From Enterococcus pingfangensis (GTDB taxonomy: Bacteria > Bacillota > Bacilli > Lactobacillales > Enterococcaceae): a stretch of 64,000 nt of DNA. The notes below the pieces were generated by a model. It had not been told where the DNA came from, made no database searches, and saw only the letters and a program-made list of their open reading frames with translations. The stretch covers positions 248,001 to 312,000 of the forward strand of contig NZ_BJDP01000001.1 of NCBI RefSeq assembly GCF_005405205.1, given 5' to 3'. The position numbers and the translations under genes are program-made. Positions 47,203-57,700 of the stretch are shown here, piece by piece. Position 1 is the stretch's first letter. Every line of letters begins with the position of its first letter.

Positions 47203-48459
47203 ATGCATGATTTAATTGTGATCGGCGGTGGTCCCGCTGGATTAGCAGCTGCAACCGCGGCTTATGAAAACGGCATCAAAGATATTTTGATTATCGAACG
47301 CGACCAAAAATTGGGTGGGATATTGAATCAATGTATCCATAATGGGTTTGGACTGCATCATTTTAAAGAAGAATTGACCGGTCCTGAATATGCGGCACGT
47401 TTTATTGATCAGGTTCAAAAAACGGAGATCACCGTTCTCTTAGATACGATGGTATTAGAAGTGACTGAAGATAAAGAAGTTCACATCGTTAATAAAGACC
47501 AAGGCTATCAGATCCTAAAAGCTAAAGCTTTAGTCTTTGCGATGGGCTGTCGTGAACGAACGCGCGGTGCGATTGGTATCGCCGGCAGTCGACCAGCTGG
47601 TGTCTACACAGCCGGTACAGCGCAGCGCTATGTCAATATGGAGGGGTATTTAGTTGGCAAAAAAGTCATTATTTTAGGTTCAGGTGATATTGGTCTGATC
47701 ATGGCGCGGCGAATGACTTTAGAAGGGGCAGAAGTATTGGCTTGTATCGAAGTAATGCCCTATTCTGGCGGCTTGACGCGAAATATCGTTCAATGCCTAG
47801 ATGATTTTGATATTCCTTTGTATCTTTCCCACACGATCACTGAAATTCGCGGCAAAAATCGCGTCGAGCAAGTCGTTGTTTCAAAAGTTGATGACAACCG
47901 GCAACCGATTGCTGGAACAGAGCGCACTTTTGATTGCGACACGATTTTGTTATCTGTTGGTTTGCTGCCGGAAAATGAATTGAGCCGCGATGCAAAGCTC
48001 AACTTAGATACTAAGACTAGCGGTCCTTTTGTTTACGAAAATATGGAGACTTCGACTCCTGGTATTTTCGCCTGCGGCAATGTAGTTCACGTCCATGATT
48101 TAGTCGACTTCGTAACTGCGGAAAGTATCAAAGCGGGAACTGCCGCAGCCGCTTATATTTTAGGTCAAGAAAATGAACAATCCAGATGCTTTACCGTCAA
48201 AAATGGTGATCACGTGACCTATGTCGTCCCTCAATTGATCCGTGATGAAAATGTCGCTCGCAGGGTAGAACTTTTCTTCCGCGTCAATCAAGTCTTCGAT
48301 GAAAGCCAGATTTTGATTAAATCACAAGGCGAAGTTTTAGTGAAGCAGAAAAAAAGCTACATCGTACCTGGTGAAATGGAAAAAATCAAACTTTCTAAAA
48401 AAATCTTGGATAAAGCGGCGAATGGTGAATTGGAAATTTGTGTCGAGGAGGTCAAGTAA
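47203..48459 (+). CDS. NAD(P)/FAD-dependent oxidoreductase (GlpB-like partner)
   Basis: A 418-residue disulfide-reductase-like flavoprotein with an FAD site (LIVIGGGPAGLAAATAAYE), a second dinucleotide site (KVIILGSGDIGLIMARRM, about 152-169), and IFACGNVVHVHDLVD near the end of the FAD domain. It starts 1 bp after the GlpA-like stop and overlaps no other gene. In many Firmicutes and Thermotoga-like genomes this family sits between the GlpA-like and DUF1667 genes. Confidence 0.88.
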   Translation: MHDLIVIGGGPAGLAAATAAYENGIKDILIIERDQKLGGILNQCIHNGFGLHHFKEELTGPEYAARFIDQVQKTEITVLLDTMVLEVTEDKEVHIVNKDQGYQILKAKALVFAMGCRERTRGAIGIAGSRPAGVYTAGTAQRYVNMEGYLVGKKVIILGSGDIGLIMARRMTLEGAEVLACIEVMPYSGGLTRNIVQCLDDFDIPLYLSHTITEIRGKNRVEQVVVSKVDDNRQPIAGTERTFDCDTILLSVGLLPENELSRDAKLNLDTKTSGPFVYENMETSTPGIFACGNVVHVHDLVDFVTAESIKAGTAAAAYILGQENEQSRCFTVKNGDHVTYVVPQLIRDENVARRVELFFRVNQVFDESQILIKSQGEVLVKQKKSYIVPGEMEKIKLSKKILDKAANGELEICVEEVK

Positions 48460-48461
48460 GG

Positions 48462-48815
48462 ATGAAAAATTTTATCTGTATCATGTGTCCCAAGGGCTGT
48501 CATTTAACAGTAGATGAAACGAATGATTGCAAAGTCAGCGGTCACAGCTGTAATAAAGGCGTAAAATACGGCAAGGCCGAAGCAACGAATCCTGTGCGCG
48601 TAGTCACTTCAACGATCCGTGTTAACGGCGGCAATTCGTATCTTTGCTCCGTAAAAACGACTGATGGTATTCCTAAAACAGCTGTGTTAGAAGCTATGAA
48701 GACCATTAATACTGTTCAACTGCAAGCGCCCGTCAACATTGGTGATGTCGCGATCGAAAACCTGTTAGACACTGGCATTGATGTCGTGACAACAAGTGAG
48801 ATACAAGCAATCTAA
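48462..48815 (+). CDS. DUF1667 cysteine-rich protein
   Basis: A 117-residue protein starting KNFICIMCPKGCHLTV, with two CxxC-type pairs (Cys at about 5, 8 and 12, plus Cys at about 22 and 29) that could bind a metal or Fe-S cluster. It belongs to the DUF1667 family, found at the end of GlpA/GlpB-like operons. ATG 48462 has GAGGAGG upstream, inside the previous gene. It may serve as an electron-transfer subunit; this is inference. Confidence 0.88.
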   Translation: MKNFICIMCPKGCHLTVDETNDCKVSGHSCNKGVKYGKAEATNPVRVVTSTIRVNGGNSYLCSVKTTDGIPKTAVLEAMKTINTVQLQAPVNIGDVAIENLLDTGIDVVTTSEIQAI

Positions 48816-48828
48816 AATCAGTAAAACG

Positions 48829-48866
48829 CAAAAGGGATCTGAGATAATACGCAGATCCCTTTTTAT
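48829..48866 (+). terminator. Terminator of the oxidoreductase operon
   Basis: AAAAGGGATCTG and CAGATCCCTTTT pair around a ten-base loop, followed by more T. Confidence 0.85.
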
Positions 48867-48923
48867 CTATTTTTTCTAAAAGCGCTTAGTTGCTGATTAA
48901 AATTCATCCCCTATCCTTTTTCC

Positions 48924-49781
48924 TCACACAAAACAATCTTTATAGTCAGATAGGTATTCTTGGATCGTCCTAGGCGGCCGGTCGAGAATTGTTTCCAACA
49001 CGTTCGTTACTTTTTTGGCGTTTCCTAATTGTGTGATCAAGTAAAGCATCACCATTACGTTCGCATAATCTTTCGCAATCCCTCGTTTGATCATGGCTTG
49101 GCGGAATTTCAATAAACTTGGCTGACTATAAGAAATCGTTATACCTAAAATTCCACTCATTTCTCTGGCGATTTCATTATACGTCAACGCTGCTGGTCCA
49201 GTAATTTCTAACGCTTGGTTTAAGTACTTGGCATTTGTTAAACAAACGGCTGCTGCTTCACCTATATCTCTTGTATCAATGAAACTGGTTTTTGAGTGAC
49301 CGGCCGGAATGAATAAATCATGGGCAACCTTGATGTCTTCTTGATGAGTAGTATTTAAATTTTGCATGAAGAAGCTTGGTTGGATAAATGTATAGGGTAA
49401 TTTCAACTGCTTAATCATTTTCTCAATTTTATGATGCGGCGTCATTGGATTTTTTTCAACACCAATTAGTGAAACAAAGACGATCTGCTGGATATTTTGC
49501 TGTTTCGCATAAGACAAAAAGGGAAACATGTCTTCTTTCGGTTTAGAAAGTTGCGGCGGCCGAATAAAAAAGACTTTATTTACGCCAGAAAATGCTGCTG
49601 GAAACGTGCTTGGATCAAGAAAATCAAAATGAGTAATCGTTACATTTTTCATTCCTGCAAATTTCTCTTGAGCCGGGTTATGCATACCAATCGTCAGCGC
49701 CACATTTTCTTTTTTGGCTAAACTCTCGATCAAAGGAAAGCCAATATTCCCCGTTCCTCCGATGATGAGTATGTGATCCAT
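48924..49781 (-). CDS. NmrA-family NAD(P)-binding protein
   Basis: A 285-residue atypical SDR with the N-terminal nucleotide motif ILIIGGTGNIGFPLIESL, then VFFIRPP and FVSLIGVEKN, and YTFIQPSFFMQN. The YxxxK catalytic pair is not conserved, as is usual in NmrA/quinone-oxidoreductase-2-like proteins that act as NADPH sensors or oxidoreductases. It follows marR by 2 bp and is probably that repressor's target. Confidence 0.87.
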   Translation of the reverse strand: MDHILIIGGTGNIGFPLIESLAKKENVALTIGMHNPAQEKFAGMKNVTITHFDFLDPSTFPAAFSGVNKVFFIRPPQLSKPKEDMFPFLSYAKQQNIQQIVFVSLIGVEKNPMTPHHKIEKMIKQLKLPYTFIQPSFFMQNLNTTHQEDIKVAHDLFIPAGHSKTSFIDTRDIGEAAAVCLTNAKYLNQALEITGPAALTYNEIAREMSGILGITISYSQPSLLKFRQAMIKRGIAKDYANVMVMLYLITQLGNAKKVTNVLETILDRPPRTIQEYLSDYKDCFV

Positions 49782-49783
49782 GC

Positions 49784-50194
49784 TTAACCCCTCTTTTCTT
49801 GATTGATTTTAGCTAATAAATGATTGAATGACGCTTGTTCTTGCTCGGATAAAATCGATAGGTGTCTTTCAACAACATGATCGCTTAATTTTTGATAATC
49901 TTCCAGAGCGTTTCTTCCAGTTTTTGTTAAAGATAATAAAAAAGAACGTTTGTCTGCTGGATGATTGCTTTTAACAAGCAGACCTTTTTTCTCGAGCCGT
50001 TGAATAATACCGGAAATCGTTGGTTTGTCCATATCTAGAATGTGAACCAATTCTGTAGCGGTCACTCGTTCTTTTAGATCAACTTGTTGGATGACCGCCC
50101 ATTGCTGAACCGTGATTCCTTTTTCTGATAATGCTTGATTAAGATCATACTTTAATTTTTTTGAAATATTCATTAATAAATAGCCAGTATTCAT
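49784..50194 (-). CDS. MarR-family transcriptional regulator
   Basis: A 136-residue winged-helix repressor: VTVQQWAVIQQVDLKE-like start, ATELVHILDMDKPTISGIIQRLEKKGLL as the recognition helix region (about 48-72), and DKRSFLLSLTKTG as the wing. Two palindromes sharing a TTAG/CTAA core flank its promoter, implying autoregulation. It is the first gene of an operon with nmrA. Confidence 0.9.
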   Translation of the reverse strand: MNTGYLLMNISKKLKYDLNQALSEKGITVQQWAVIQQVDLKERVTATELVHILDMDKPTISGIIQRLEKKGLLVKSNHPADKRSFLLSLTKTGRNALEDYQKLSDHVVERHLSILSEQEQASFNHLLAKINQEKRG

Positions 50195-50208
50195 TAGTCT
50201 CTCCTTTT

Positions 50209-50266
50209 AGTTAGCGTGCTAACTTCATTTGATTAGTATACTAACTATATTTTCCGAAAATGTCAA
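50209..50266 (-). promoter_or_regulatory. marR promoter with two palindromic operators
   Basis: On the minus strand TTGACA (50261-50266) and TAGTAT (50238-50243) are 17 bp apart. One palindrome (TTAGTATACTAA, 50233-50244) covers the -10. A second (AGTTAGCGTGCTAACT on the plus strand, 50209-50224) lies just before the ribosome site. Both share TTAG....CTAA. Confidence 0.8.
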
Positions 50267-50278
50267 TCTTGATAAATA

Positions 50279-50314
50279 AACACTCAGCAAAAAAACAGCT
50301 GAGTGTTTTGTTCC
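50279..50314 (+). terminator. Plus-strand intrinsic terminator-like hairpin
   Basis: AACACTCAGC and GCTGAGTGTT pair around an A-rich loop, followed by TTG. It lies upstream of marR and faces no obvious plus-strand gene. Confidence 0.55.
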
Positions 50315-50343
50315 TCTGATCAAAATGGTTGTGACAAAGGTGG

Positions 50344-50421
50344 TCAGTTTCAAGCAATAAGAAGGAATTTCCGGAAATTTTTTCAAATTTTTATGCAACT
50401 TCAGTTTATTGCTTGAAGTGA
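50344..50421. repeat. Nested inverted repeat, possible structured RNA or small repeat element
   Basis: TTCAAGCAATAA (50349-50360) and its exact complement (50406-50417) flank a 45-base core that contains the perfect palindrome AATTTCCGGAAATT (50366-50379). The outer stem extends through GTCA/TGAC after a small internal loop. It is neither a T-run terminator nor a known riboswitch I recognise. Confidence 0.5.
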
Positions 50422-50437
50422 CTTCTCACCGTTTATT

Positions 50438-50480
50438 AAAAAAATAATGTATGACAACAATCTTGTCATACATCATTATT
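50438..50480 (-). terminator. Terminator of pheT
   Basis: On the minus strand AATAATG.TGTATGACAA and TTGTCATACATTATT pair, followed by a T run. Confidence 0.85.
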
Positions 50481-50515
50481 TCTGCCAAGTCTTTAGGCGA
50501 CTTTGACATGCTTGA

Positions 50516-52933
50516 TTAGCGGATAACTGCTTGTAATTTTTCTGTTAAGCTCTTAGTAACTTTTTCCATGCTGCGGTTGATTTCATCATCAGTCAGCGTT
50601 GCTTCAGGATTTACAAACGTCAAATTATAAGCCATTGACTTTTTGCCTGCTTCGATGTTGTCGCCTTGATACACATCGAATACTTGTAATTTCGTCAAGA
50701 ATTTTCCGGCGGTAGCTGTAATCACTTCTTCGATTTCTGCGCTAGCGCTTGTTTCATCAACGAGCATCGCGATATCGCGGCTGACAGCTGGATATTTTGA
50801 AACAGCCTCAAAAACTAAAGGCGCTTTTTCTTGAGCGATCAATGCAGCGAGATCGATTTCTGCTACATAAGCTGATTTTAGTTCGTAGCTGGCTGCTATT
50901 TTGGGATGAACTTGACCGACAAATCCGATCAATTCTTCTCCTAAATAAATACCAGCAGTTTGGCCTGGATGCATTTCAGTTAGTTGAATCGCCTGATAAG
51001 AGACTTCTTTTGTTAAACCTAAGCCTTCGATCAATTCTTCGACTATTCCTTTAACCGTGTAGTAATCGGCAGCTTCAGCTTTTTTTGCCCAAGATTTATT
51101 ACTGCTGTTGCCAGTAATGGCGATCGCCACATGATTTTGTTCACTTGGCAAATCTTTTTCTGGATCATTATTTTGGTAGAAGACGTGGCCGATTTCATAA
51201 AAAGCTACATCCGTATTCTTACGAGCGACATTGTAAGCTAAATCTTCTAATAAGCCGCTGACTAAGTTCAAGCGCATCGTTGAGCGTTCTTCACTCATCG
51301 GCCAAGCAACTCGTGTCACTTTACTTTCATTTAATAAAAACTGCTGTGCTTTTGCTTCGGTCGTCAAAGCATAACTGATCGCTTCTGACAAACCGGCGCT
51401 TTCTAAAAGATTACGGACTTTTCTAGTTGTTTTTTGTGTTTTAGTCAAGAAGCCGGCAACGGTTTGCCCTTCTGGTAATGTCGATGGCAGATTATTATAA
51501 CCATAAATTCGAGCAATTTCTTCCATCAAGTCTGCTTCGATCGTGATATCCCAACGACGCGGCGGTACACTGACAGTAGTAATTCCTTCAGCAACTTGTG
51601 TCGCAAAGCCTAAAGCTTTGAAGATCGCATCGATTTGTTCTTGTGATAGATCAGTTCCTAAAAAGCGATTGACATTTTCAACCGTTGTGCTGACTTCAAC
51701 ATTTTGCGGCTGGACTTCACTGCCTTTTACGGCTCCTTGTAAAATTTTGCCGCCGGCTAATTCCGCGATCATCGTCGCCGCAACTTCTCCGGCTAAACTG
51801 ATTTCGCCTTGATTGATCCCTTTTTCAAAACGCATAGAAGCTTCACTGCGCAAGTTATAGCTTTGTGACGTACGGCGAACAGACGTGTGGTCAAACATCG
51901 CCATCTCTAAAGCGACCGTCGTTGTTTCATCAGAGATTTCTGAATCTAAACCGCCCATCACACCTGCAAGAGCGACTGGAATCTCGCCGTTAGTAATCAC
52001 GATATCTTCTTGGTTCAATGTTCGTTCAACGGCATCTAGTGTCGTAAAAGCTTCATTTTCTTTCGCGCGGCGAACTAGAATCTCATTACTGCCTAACTTA
52101 TCATAGTCAAAAGCATGAAGCGGTTGACCGAATAATAATAAGATATAATTAGTCACATCTACCACGTTGCTGATTGGACGAATGCCTTCATTGATCAAAC
52201 GATTTTGCAACCATTGCGGGCTTGGTCCGATTTTTACATCTTCAATAATCCGAATTTCATAATGCGGCGCGTCTTTTTTATCCGCCACAGAAACTTTGAT
52301 CTTATCACTGGCCTTTTCAGCGGTCTCTTTTAATTCAACAGCTGGAAAGTCTACTTCTTTATTATAAATCGCTGCGACTTCATGGGCGACCCCGCGAATA
52401 CTCAAGGCATCTGCCCGATTGGGTGTGATTGATAAATCAATGATCGCATCATCCATTTCTAAATATGGAAAAACTGGTTTTCCTGCAATCGCATCTTCTG
52501 GCAAATAGTAAATGCCTTCAGCATATTCTTTCGGGATGACTGAATCACTGAACCCAAGTTCTTGCAACGAACAGATCATTCCATTTGAGACTTGTCCGCG
52601 CATCTTGCCTTTTTTGATTTTTACATTGCCGCCGATTCGAGAGCCTGGCAATGCCACGATCACTTTGACACCGGCTTTGATGTTTGGTGCGCCACAGACG
52701 ATTTGCGATAATTCTTCTTCACCGATATCAACTTGGCAAATCGAAAGATGATCTGAGTCAGGATGCGGGATACATTCTTTGACATCTCCGACAACGATTT
52801 TTTTCAATCCTTCTTGAGGTATATTTACCCCTTCAACTTCGATCCCTGTTAATGAAAGACGATCCGCTAATTCTTGCGGAGTGACCTCTTTTACATCGAC
52901 ATATTCATTTAACCATTTATATGAAACTAACAT
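50516..52933 (-). CDS. pheT: Phenylalanyl-tRNA synthetase beta subunit
   Basis: The large subunit of the (alpha-beta)2 enzyme that charges tRNA-Phe. The 805-residue product has the N-terminal B1/tRNA-binding OB domain (about 40-155, with [16 protein letters not shown]), the B3/4 editing domain, B5 domains, the catalytic-like core and a C-terminal anticodon-binding FDX-ACB domain (about 710-805, with [14 protein letters not shown]). Its GGGGGAG site lies in the 6-bp gap region after pheS. Confidence 0.97.
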   Translation of the reverse strand: MLVSYKWLNEYVDVKEVTPQELADRLSLTGIEVEGVNIPQEGLKKIVVGDVKECIPHPDSDHLSICQVDIGEEELSQIVCGAPNIKAGVKVIVALPGSRIGGNVKIKKGKMRGQVSNGMICSLQELGFSDSVIPKEYAEGIYYLPEDAIAGKPVFPYLEMDDAIIDLSITPNRADALSIRGVAHEVAAIYNKEVDFPAVELKETAEKASDKIKVSVADKKDAPHYEIRIIEDVKIGPSPQWLQNRLINEGIRPISNVVDVTNYILLLFGQPLHAFDYDKLGSNEILVRRAKENEAFTTLDAVERTLNQEDIVITNGEIPVALAGVMGGLDSEISDETTTVALEMAMFDHTSVRRTSQSYNLRSEASMRFEKGINQGEISLAGEVAATMIAELAGGKILQGAVKGSEVQPQNVEVSTTVENVNRFLGTDLSQEQIDAIFKALGFATQVAEGITTVSVPPRRWDITIEADLMEEIARIYGYNNLPSTLPEGQTVAGFLTKTQKTTRKVRNLLESAGLSEAISYALTTEAKAQQFLLNESKVTRVAWPMSEERSTMRLNLVSGLLEDLAYNVARKNTDVAFYEIGHVFYQNNDPEKDLPSEQNHVAIAITGNSSNKSWAKKAEAADYYTVKGIVEELIEGLGLTKEVSYQAIQLTEMHPGQTAGIYLGEELIGFVGQVHPKIAASYELKSAYVAEIDLAALIAQEKAPLVFEAVSKYPAVSRDIAMLVDETSASAEIEEVITATAGKFLTKLQVFDVYQGDNIEAGKKSMAYNLTFVNPEATLTDDEINRSMEKVTKSLTEKLQAVIR

Positions 52934-52939
52934 TGCTTT

Positions 52940-53983
52940 TTACTCCCCCTTGAATTGTTCCAAGAAACGAACATCATTTAAATAGAAATTTCGAATATCA
53001 TTGACCCCATAGCGCAGCATCGCGATCCGGTCTGGTCCTAAGCCAAAAGCAAAGCCAGAATATTCTTTTGAATCGATTCCTGACATTTCTAATACGTCGG
53101 GATGAACCATACCGGCACCTAAAATTTCGATCCAGCCGGTATGCTTGCAGACATTACAGCCTTTGCCACCGCACTTGAAGCAGCTGACGTCGACTTCCAC
53201 AGACGGCTCAGTGAATGGGAAATAACTTGGACGTAGCCGAATTTTACGATCAGCACCAAACAATTCTTTTAATAAGACTTCTAATGTCCCCTTCAAGTCT
53301 CCCATCGTGATACCTTTATCGACCACTAGGCCTTCGATTTGGTGGAATTGATGACTGTGAGTGGCATCATCTGTATCGCGCCGGAATACTTTCCCTGGTG
53401 AGATCATCCGCAGTGCGCCTTTTGAGAAATCATGTTGTTCCATCGTTCGCGCTTGCACCGGTGAAGTATGTGTCCGCAACAGCACTTCATCAGAAATATA
53501 GAAAGTATCTTGCATGTCGCGCGCAGGATGATCTTTAGGCAAATTCATGCGTTCAAAATTATAATGATCGGATTCAATTTCGGTTCCTTCAATCACTTGG
53601 TAGCCCATCCCAATAAAGGTATCTTCGATTTCTTCCATGATTTGGGTAAGCACGTGGCGAGTGCCTTGAGAAACTTGCTTTCCTGGCAATGTAACGTCTA
53701 GTGATTCTGCCGCTAATTGCTCAGCTAACGCGGATTCCGCTAAATCAGTTTTACGATCTTCTACGGCTTTTGTCAGCAAGTCGCGGATTTCATTTGCAAA
53801 AGCGCCGACTTTTGGTCGTTCTTCTGCGGAAAGATCCCGCATGCCCCGCAATACTTCGGTGATTGGTCCTTTTTTCCCTAACGTTTCCACTCGAATCGCT
53901 TCAACTGCGGAAAGTTCCTCAGCCGCGTTGATTTTTGCTAACGTTTGACTTTTTAGTTCTTCTAATTGTGCTTGTAAACTCAT
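52940..53983 (-). CDS. pheS: Phenylalanyl-tRNA synthetase alpha subunit
   Basis: The catalytic subunit. The 347-residue product has an N-terminal coiled coil (about 1-85) and class II motifs: motif 1 [10 protein letters not shown], motif 2 [19 protein letters not shown] and motif 3 [17 protein letters not shown]. The insertion [17 protein letters not shown] is a four-Cys zinc-binding-like loop seen in many Firmicutes. ATG 53983 is chosen because AGGAAG lies upstream and the N-terminus fits the family; an extension to 54163 reads through the T-box leader. Confidence 0.97.
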   Translation of the reverse strand: MSLQAQLEELKSQTLAKINAAEELSAVEAIRVETLGKKGPITEVLRGMRDLSAEERPKVGAFANEIRDLLTKAVEDRKTDLAESALAEQLAAESLDVTLPGKQVSQGTRHVLTQIMEEIEDTFIGMGYQVIEGTEIESDHYNFERMNLPKDHPARDMQDTFYISDEVLLRTHTSPVQARTMEQHDFSKGALRMISPGKVFRRDTDDATHSHQFHQIEGLVVDKGITMGDLKGTLEVLLKELFGADRKIRLRPSYFPFTEPSVEVDVSCFKCGGKGCNVCKHTGWIEILGAGMVHPDVLEMSGIDSKEYSGFAFGLGPDRIAMLRYGVNDIRNFYLNDVRFLEQFKGE

Positions 53984-54116
53984 TGTTTTCTTCCTTTCCT
54001 TATTGCTGAAAATAGAATCGCAACTAAATATCCTATCGAATTCTTTCGAAAAATCTTTTAACCATTGATTCAAAACGAACCGTTCACTTTTGTTCTCAAG
54101 CGACTTGTTTAAAAAC

Positions 54117-54330
54117 GACAAAAAGACCTCGTTCCCTAAAGGAACGAGGTCTCGCGTTACCATCCTAATTCGCCGATTACACTTTGGCGCTCTTAATTTT
54201 TAACGGCTCTGCCGGTCTTGCGACAAGCTCCAGAAGTGAACTTCATCTTTTCTTTTCTTAGTCTGCTTCCAGTCAATGACAGACATTCCCTTTTAAGATC
54301 TAAAAAAACTACTCTTTTCTATCGACACTT
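54117..54330 (-). promoter_or_regulatory. T-box riboswitch leader of pheST
   Basis: The T-box sequence AGGATGGTAACGCG (minus strand, 54153-54166) is followed by a strong terminator (GACCTCGTTCC/GGAACGAGGTC plus TTTTT, about 54117-54152). A candidate Phe specifier TTC (54238-54240) followed by A lies on the stem I side (AAGTTCACTTC). The leader should sense uncharged tRNA-Phe. I did not find a convincing promoter; the 5' end is approximate. Confidence 0.85.
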
Positions 54331-54381
54331 TTTAAACTATTCAATTGACTATTCCAATACTACAAGAAATCGAACAATTTA

Positions 54382-54726
54382 TCAACTACATTCTTCGTCA
54401 GTAATCCAAGTTTCGCCCCATTGGTGGATCTCGCTCATCACTTTGTTCAAAGCTTTGCCTTTGTTTGTTAGACAATAATCCATCCGTTTTTGACTTCCAC
54501 AAGCAATCATGCGACCAACAATGCCTTCTGCTTCTAGTTCTTTTAGTCGTTCCGTTAAAACCCGATCGCTGACATTGGGAATCATTGCAGCAATATCGAC
54601 AAATCGTTGAGGCCCACCTTCCAACAATACATCAATAATCAGACCGTTCCATTTTTTGCCTAAAATCTGAAATCCTTTCTCAAATTTTGGACAGAGCGAA
54701 AAGTCCATTACTTCTATTTGTTCCAT
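54382..54726 (-). CDS. HxlR-family transcriptional regulator
   Basis: A 114-residue MarR-like winged-helix regulator. The HxlR signature CPKFEKGFQILGKKWNGLII (12-31) with Cys12 is followed by RFVDIAAMIPNVSDRVLTERLKELE and a wing with CLTNKGKAL. ATG 54726 has GAGGTG upstream; an extension to 54762 would include the promoter. The 15-bp site in its own promoter recurs upstream of a nitroreductase gene 8 kb away. HxlR proteins often control oxidoreductases in response to reactive electrophiles. Confidence 0.9.
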   Translation of the reverse strand: MEQIEVMDFSLCPKFEKGFQILGKKWNGLIIDVLLEGGPQRFVDIAAMIPNVSDRVLTERLKELEAEGIVGRMIACGSQKRMDYCLTNKGKALNKVMSEIHQWGETWITDEECS

Positions 54727-54747
54727 AATTCTCACCTCGATAGGAGA

Positions 54748-54776
54748 AGTATAGCACATCACTTACCTTTTATAAG
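54748..54776 (-). promoter_or_regulatory. hxlR promoter with putative HxlR operator
   Basis: A -10 TATACT (54748-54753, minus strand) is preceded by the imperfect inverted repeat CTTACCTTTTATAAG (plus strand, 54762-54776), which covers most of the spacer and the -35 position (CTTATA). It is nearly identical to a site before the nitroreductase gene. Confidence 0.65.
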
Positions 54777-54792
54777 TATATCTTGCCTATCC

Positions 54793-57700
54793 CTAAGGAG
54801 TTTTTAACAAATTAATCGCTCGGTTGCCTTGTAAGAAAATTAAATAGGCTGCCTCAACGGGTTTTTGTTTTGCTTTTTCTAACGCATCACGGTACAGATA
54901 TAATTGACTGCGATAACGATCGATCAGCTGTGATTCTCTTTCTGGCGTGTAGTAATCCGTCTTTAGATCATACAAGAGGATTTTATCATCAAATTCTAAA
55001 TAACCGTCAATAATCCCATGAATCAGAATCTCATCCTGGTTTTGATACTCGCTGAATAATTGATCTGCCGGCAGCAACATCGCAAAAGGTTCTTCACGAG
55101 ATAAATACGCTGCATGTTGAATCAAATAGCTGCCAAATTCAGAATCAAAAAATTGCAAAATGTTATCAATCGCTATTTTTTCTGCGATCTCCGAGGTCAA
55201 CGTTTGGCGTAAAACGAGTTCTTCAAGCAATGTTTCAATCGTGTTGCGTTGCGGTTTTTCTTTTAGCGGCAATAATTGCATCACTAAATGAGTAGCCGTG
55301 CCGATTTCAGCTGGCGACAGCTCTTTTTTCGTTCCTAAAAATTTAGGTTCGCTCAATTCGCTTTCGGTAAAACGATATTGCGGTTGTGAAGGCGTCAAGC
55401 TTAGTGTCTCACGATTATCAGGATCATCATACAATCGCTTCAGTTCGGATACCGATTGATAGCTCGTAGTTTTGGTCGCTTCAGGGTACGGATATTCAAA
55501 CAACAATCGCTGCTTCACCGGTTGAATATTGATTGCGCCTTGCGGGATCTCTAATGTTTTGATTTCTGGAAGATACTCTTGAACAGCTTTTGCGATCGTT
55601 TGTGGCTCGATAAAATCCAATTTGAAAACGGCTGGATGCTTTTTTAAGCTTGGTGGCTGATTGATCGCATAATCCTTTTGGTAATTGTCCATGATTGGGT
55701 GTCTAAATAACGTCAAACCTACCCAGTCAAAGAAACTTTCCTTTTGTCCGCTTCGAAGTCCCTCGTCTAAAACAAGTTTTTCATTCAAAGATCCTTTGCT
55801 CCAAGTTTTGTAGGCTGTTTCTTCATTCTCATAAGAACCAACCAAGAACAATTTTTGTTCGGCTCTTGTCAGTGCGACATAAAGTTTCCGCATTTCTTCT
55901 GACAATAGTTTATTCAGATTTTTTTGTTTGACCGTTTGGAACAACAAGGTGTCTTTTCTGATTCGAGTATCCGGCGTCAGCAATTTTACTCCTAGCCCCA
56001 ACCGTTCATCAAACACATAATTTCTTCGAGTGTCTTGGACATTGAAACTTTTGCTCATGTCCAGTAAAAAAACTACGGGGAATTCCAAGCCTTTGCTTCC
56101 ATGAATGGTCATTACCCGGACAGCATCTTGGATCTCTTCAGTTGGCGGTTCACCTAAATCTTTATCTTTTTCCTGCATTTTTTCAATAAAGCGAATAAAT
56201 TGGTACAACCCGCGAAAACTGCTGCGTTCATAATCTTTTGCTCGTTCGATCAGCGCTAACAAATTCGCATGCCGTTGTTGTCCTGCCGGCATTCCTAAAA
56301 CATAATCTAAATAAGCCGTCTCATTATAAATTTTCACTAATAGATCGGCCAATGATTCTCGGCGGGCAAATTCGCGCCACTCGTTTAATTGACCGATAAA
56401 AGCGGATAATTTTTTAGCAGTAGCATCTTCATTTGTTTGAAGATAGCTTTTCACCGCTTGATAATAATCTTTTTGTGGCAATGCTAACCGTACTTGGGCC
56501 AATTCTTCTTCGTACAATCCTACGATTGGCGAACGTAAAACGGCTGCCAGCGGGATATCTTGATACGGATTATCAATGATCTGCAATAAGGCAATGATTA
56601 CTCGCAATTCTGTTGATTGAAAATAATTTTGCGTATCATTGATAGCTAATGGAATACCTAATTGTTTAAATATTTCCAAGATCGTCAGATTGTTGCTTCT
56701 AGTCGGGATCAATAAAGCGATGTCTTCATAACGAACTGGCCGCATCGCTTTTTCTTTTTTATCATAGATCTCAAAATCTTGGTCGATCAGCTCACGAATT
56801 TTCAGCGCTGTCATAAAGATCTCGCCCATTGATTTGTCTTCGATCCATTCAGGTACTTCACCTGCTTTTTGATAGATCAATAATTCTGGGGCGAAACTAT
56901 CCGTTTCAGGAAAAGCAGTAAATCCATTGATCAATTCTGCTTGTTTGTCGTATTCAATCTGTCCGACTACCGGATCCATCAGCTGGCTGAAAATCAAATT
57001 AGTAAAGTCCAATACTTCTTTTCGTGAACGGAAGTTTTCTGCCAAAATAATTCGCCGTCCGCCGACTGCTTCAGAAAAGTCATGATATTTTTGAATAAAT
57101 AATGTCGGATCCGCTAAACGGAAACCATAGATGGATTGTTTGACATCGCCAACCATAAAGAGATTTCCCGGTTTTTCGACACTAAGTTGACGCAAGATCG
57201 TCTCTTGCAACTGATTGATGTCTTGATATTCATCGACTAAAATCTCAGCAAACCGTTTGCGATAATAGTTTTCTGCCGGTCTCTCGCCATTGATGGTCGT
57301 TTGCAAGATCTGCAAAGTAAAATGTTCTAGATCATTAAAATCCAGCATCCCTTTTTCACGTTTCTTCGCGGAATATTCTTCAATAAAGCGTTTTTCGACC
57401 CGAACCAATTCTTCAACGATAGGCAATGCTTCTTGCAATCGCTCTACTTGTTCTTCTGGTGAGACAGAAAAATACATTTCTTTGATTTTCAGCAGTTCTT
57501 GTTTGGCATGATCACGATAGTTTTTACATTCTGCAATGACATCGCCGTAAAGTTCTTTGATCTCTTTTTTACGCGGTGAAGGATATGCTGGGAATTTGAT
57601 CGTTTCAAATAGCGTAAACACATCCGTCAGTTCATTTTCTCTGATTTTTTGTTCGATCTGCTGTGTCAGTAGTTTTTCTGTTTGAGCAAGCGCGGTGATT

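Noticed and set aside
48877-48888. TAAAAGCGCTTA, resembling a CcpA (cre) site
   Set aside because: It lies downstream of two convergent operons, away from any promoter, and misses key cre positions.
52940-54163. N-terminal extension of pheS to 54163
   Set aside because: The extension translates the T-box terminator region; the true family N-terminus starts at 53983.
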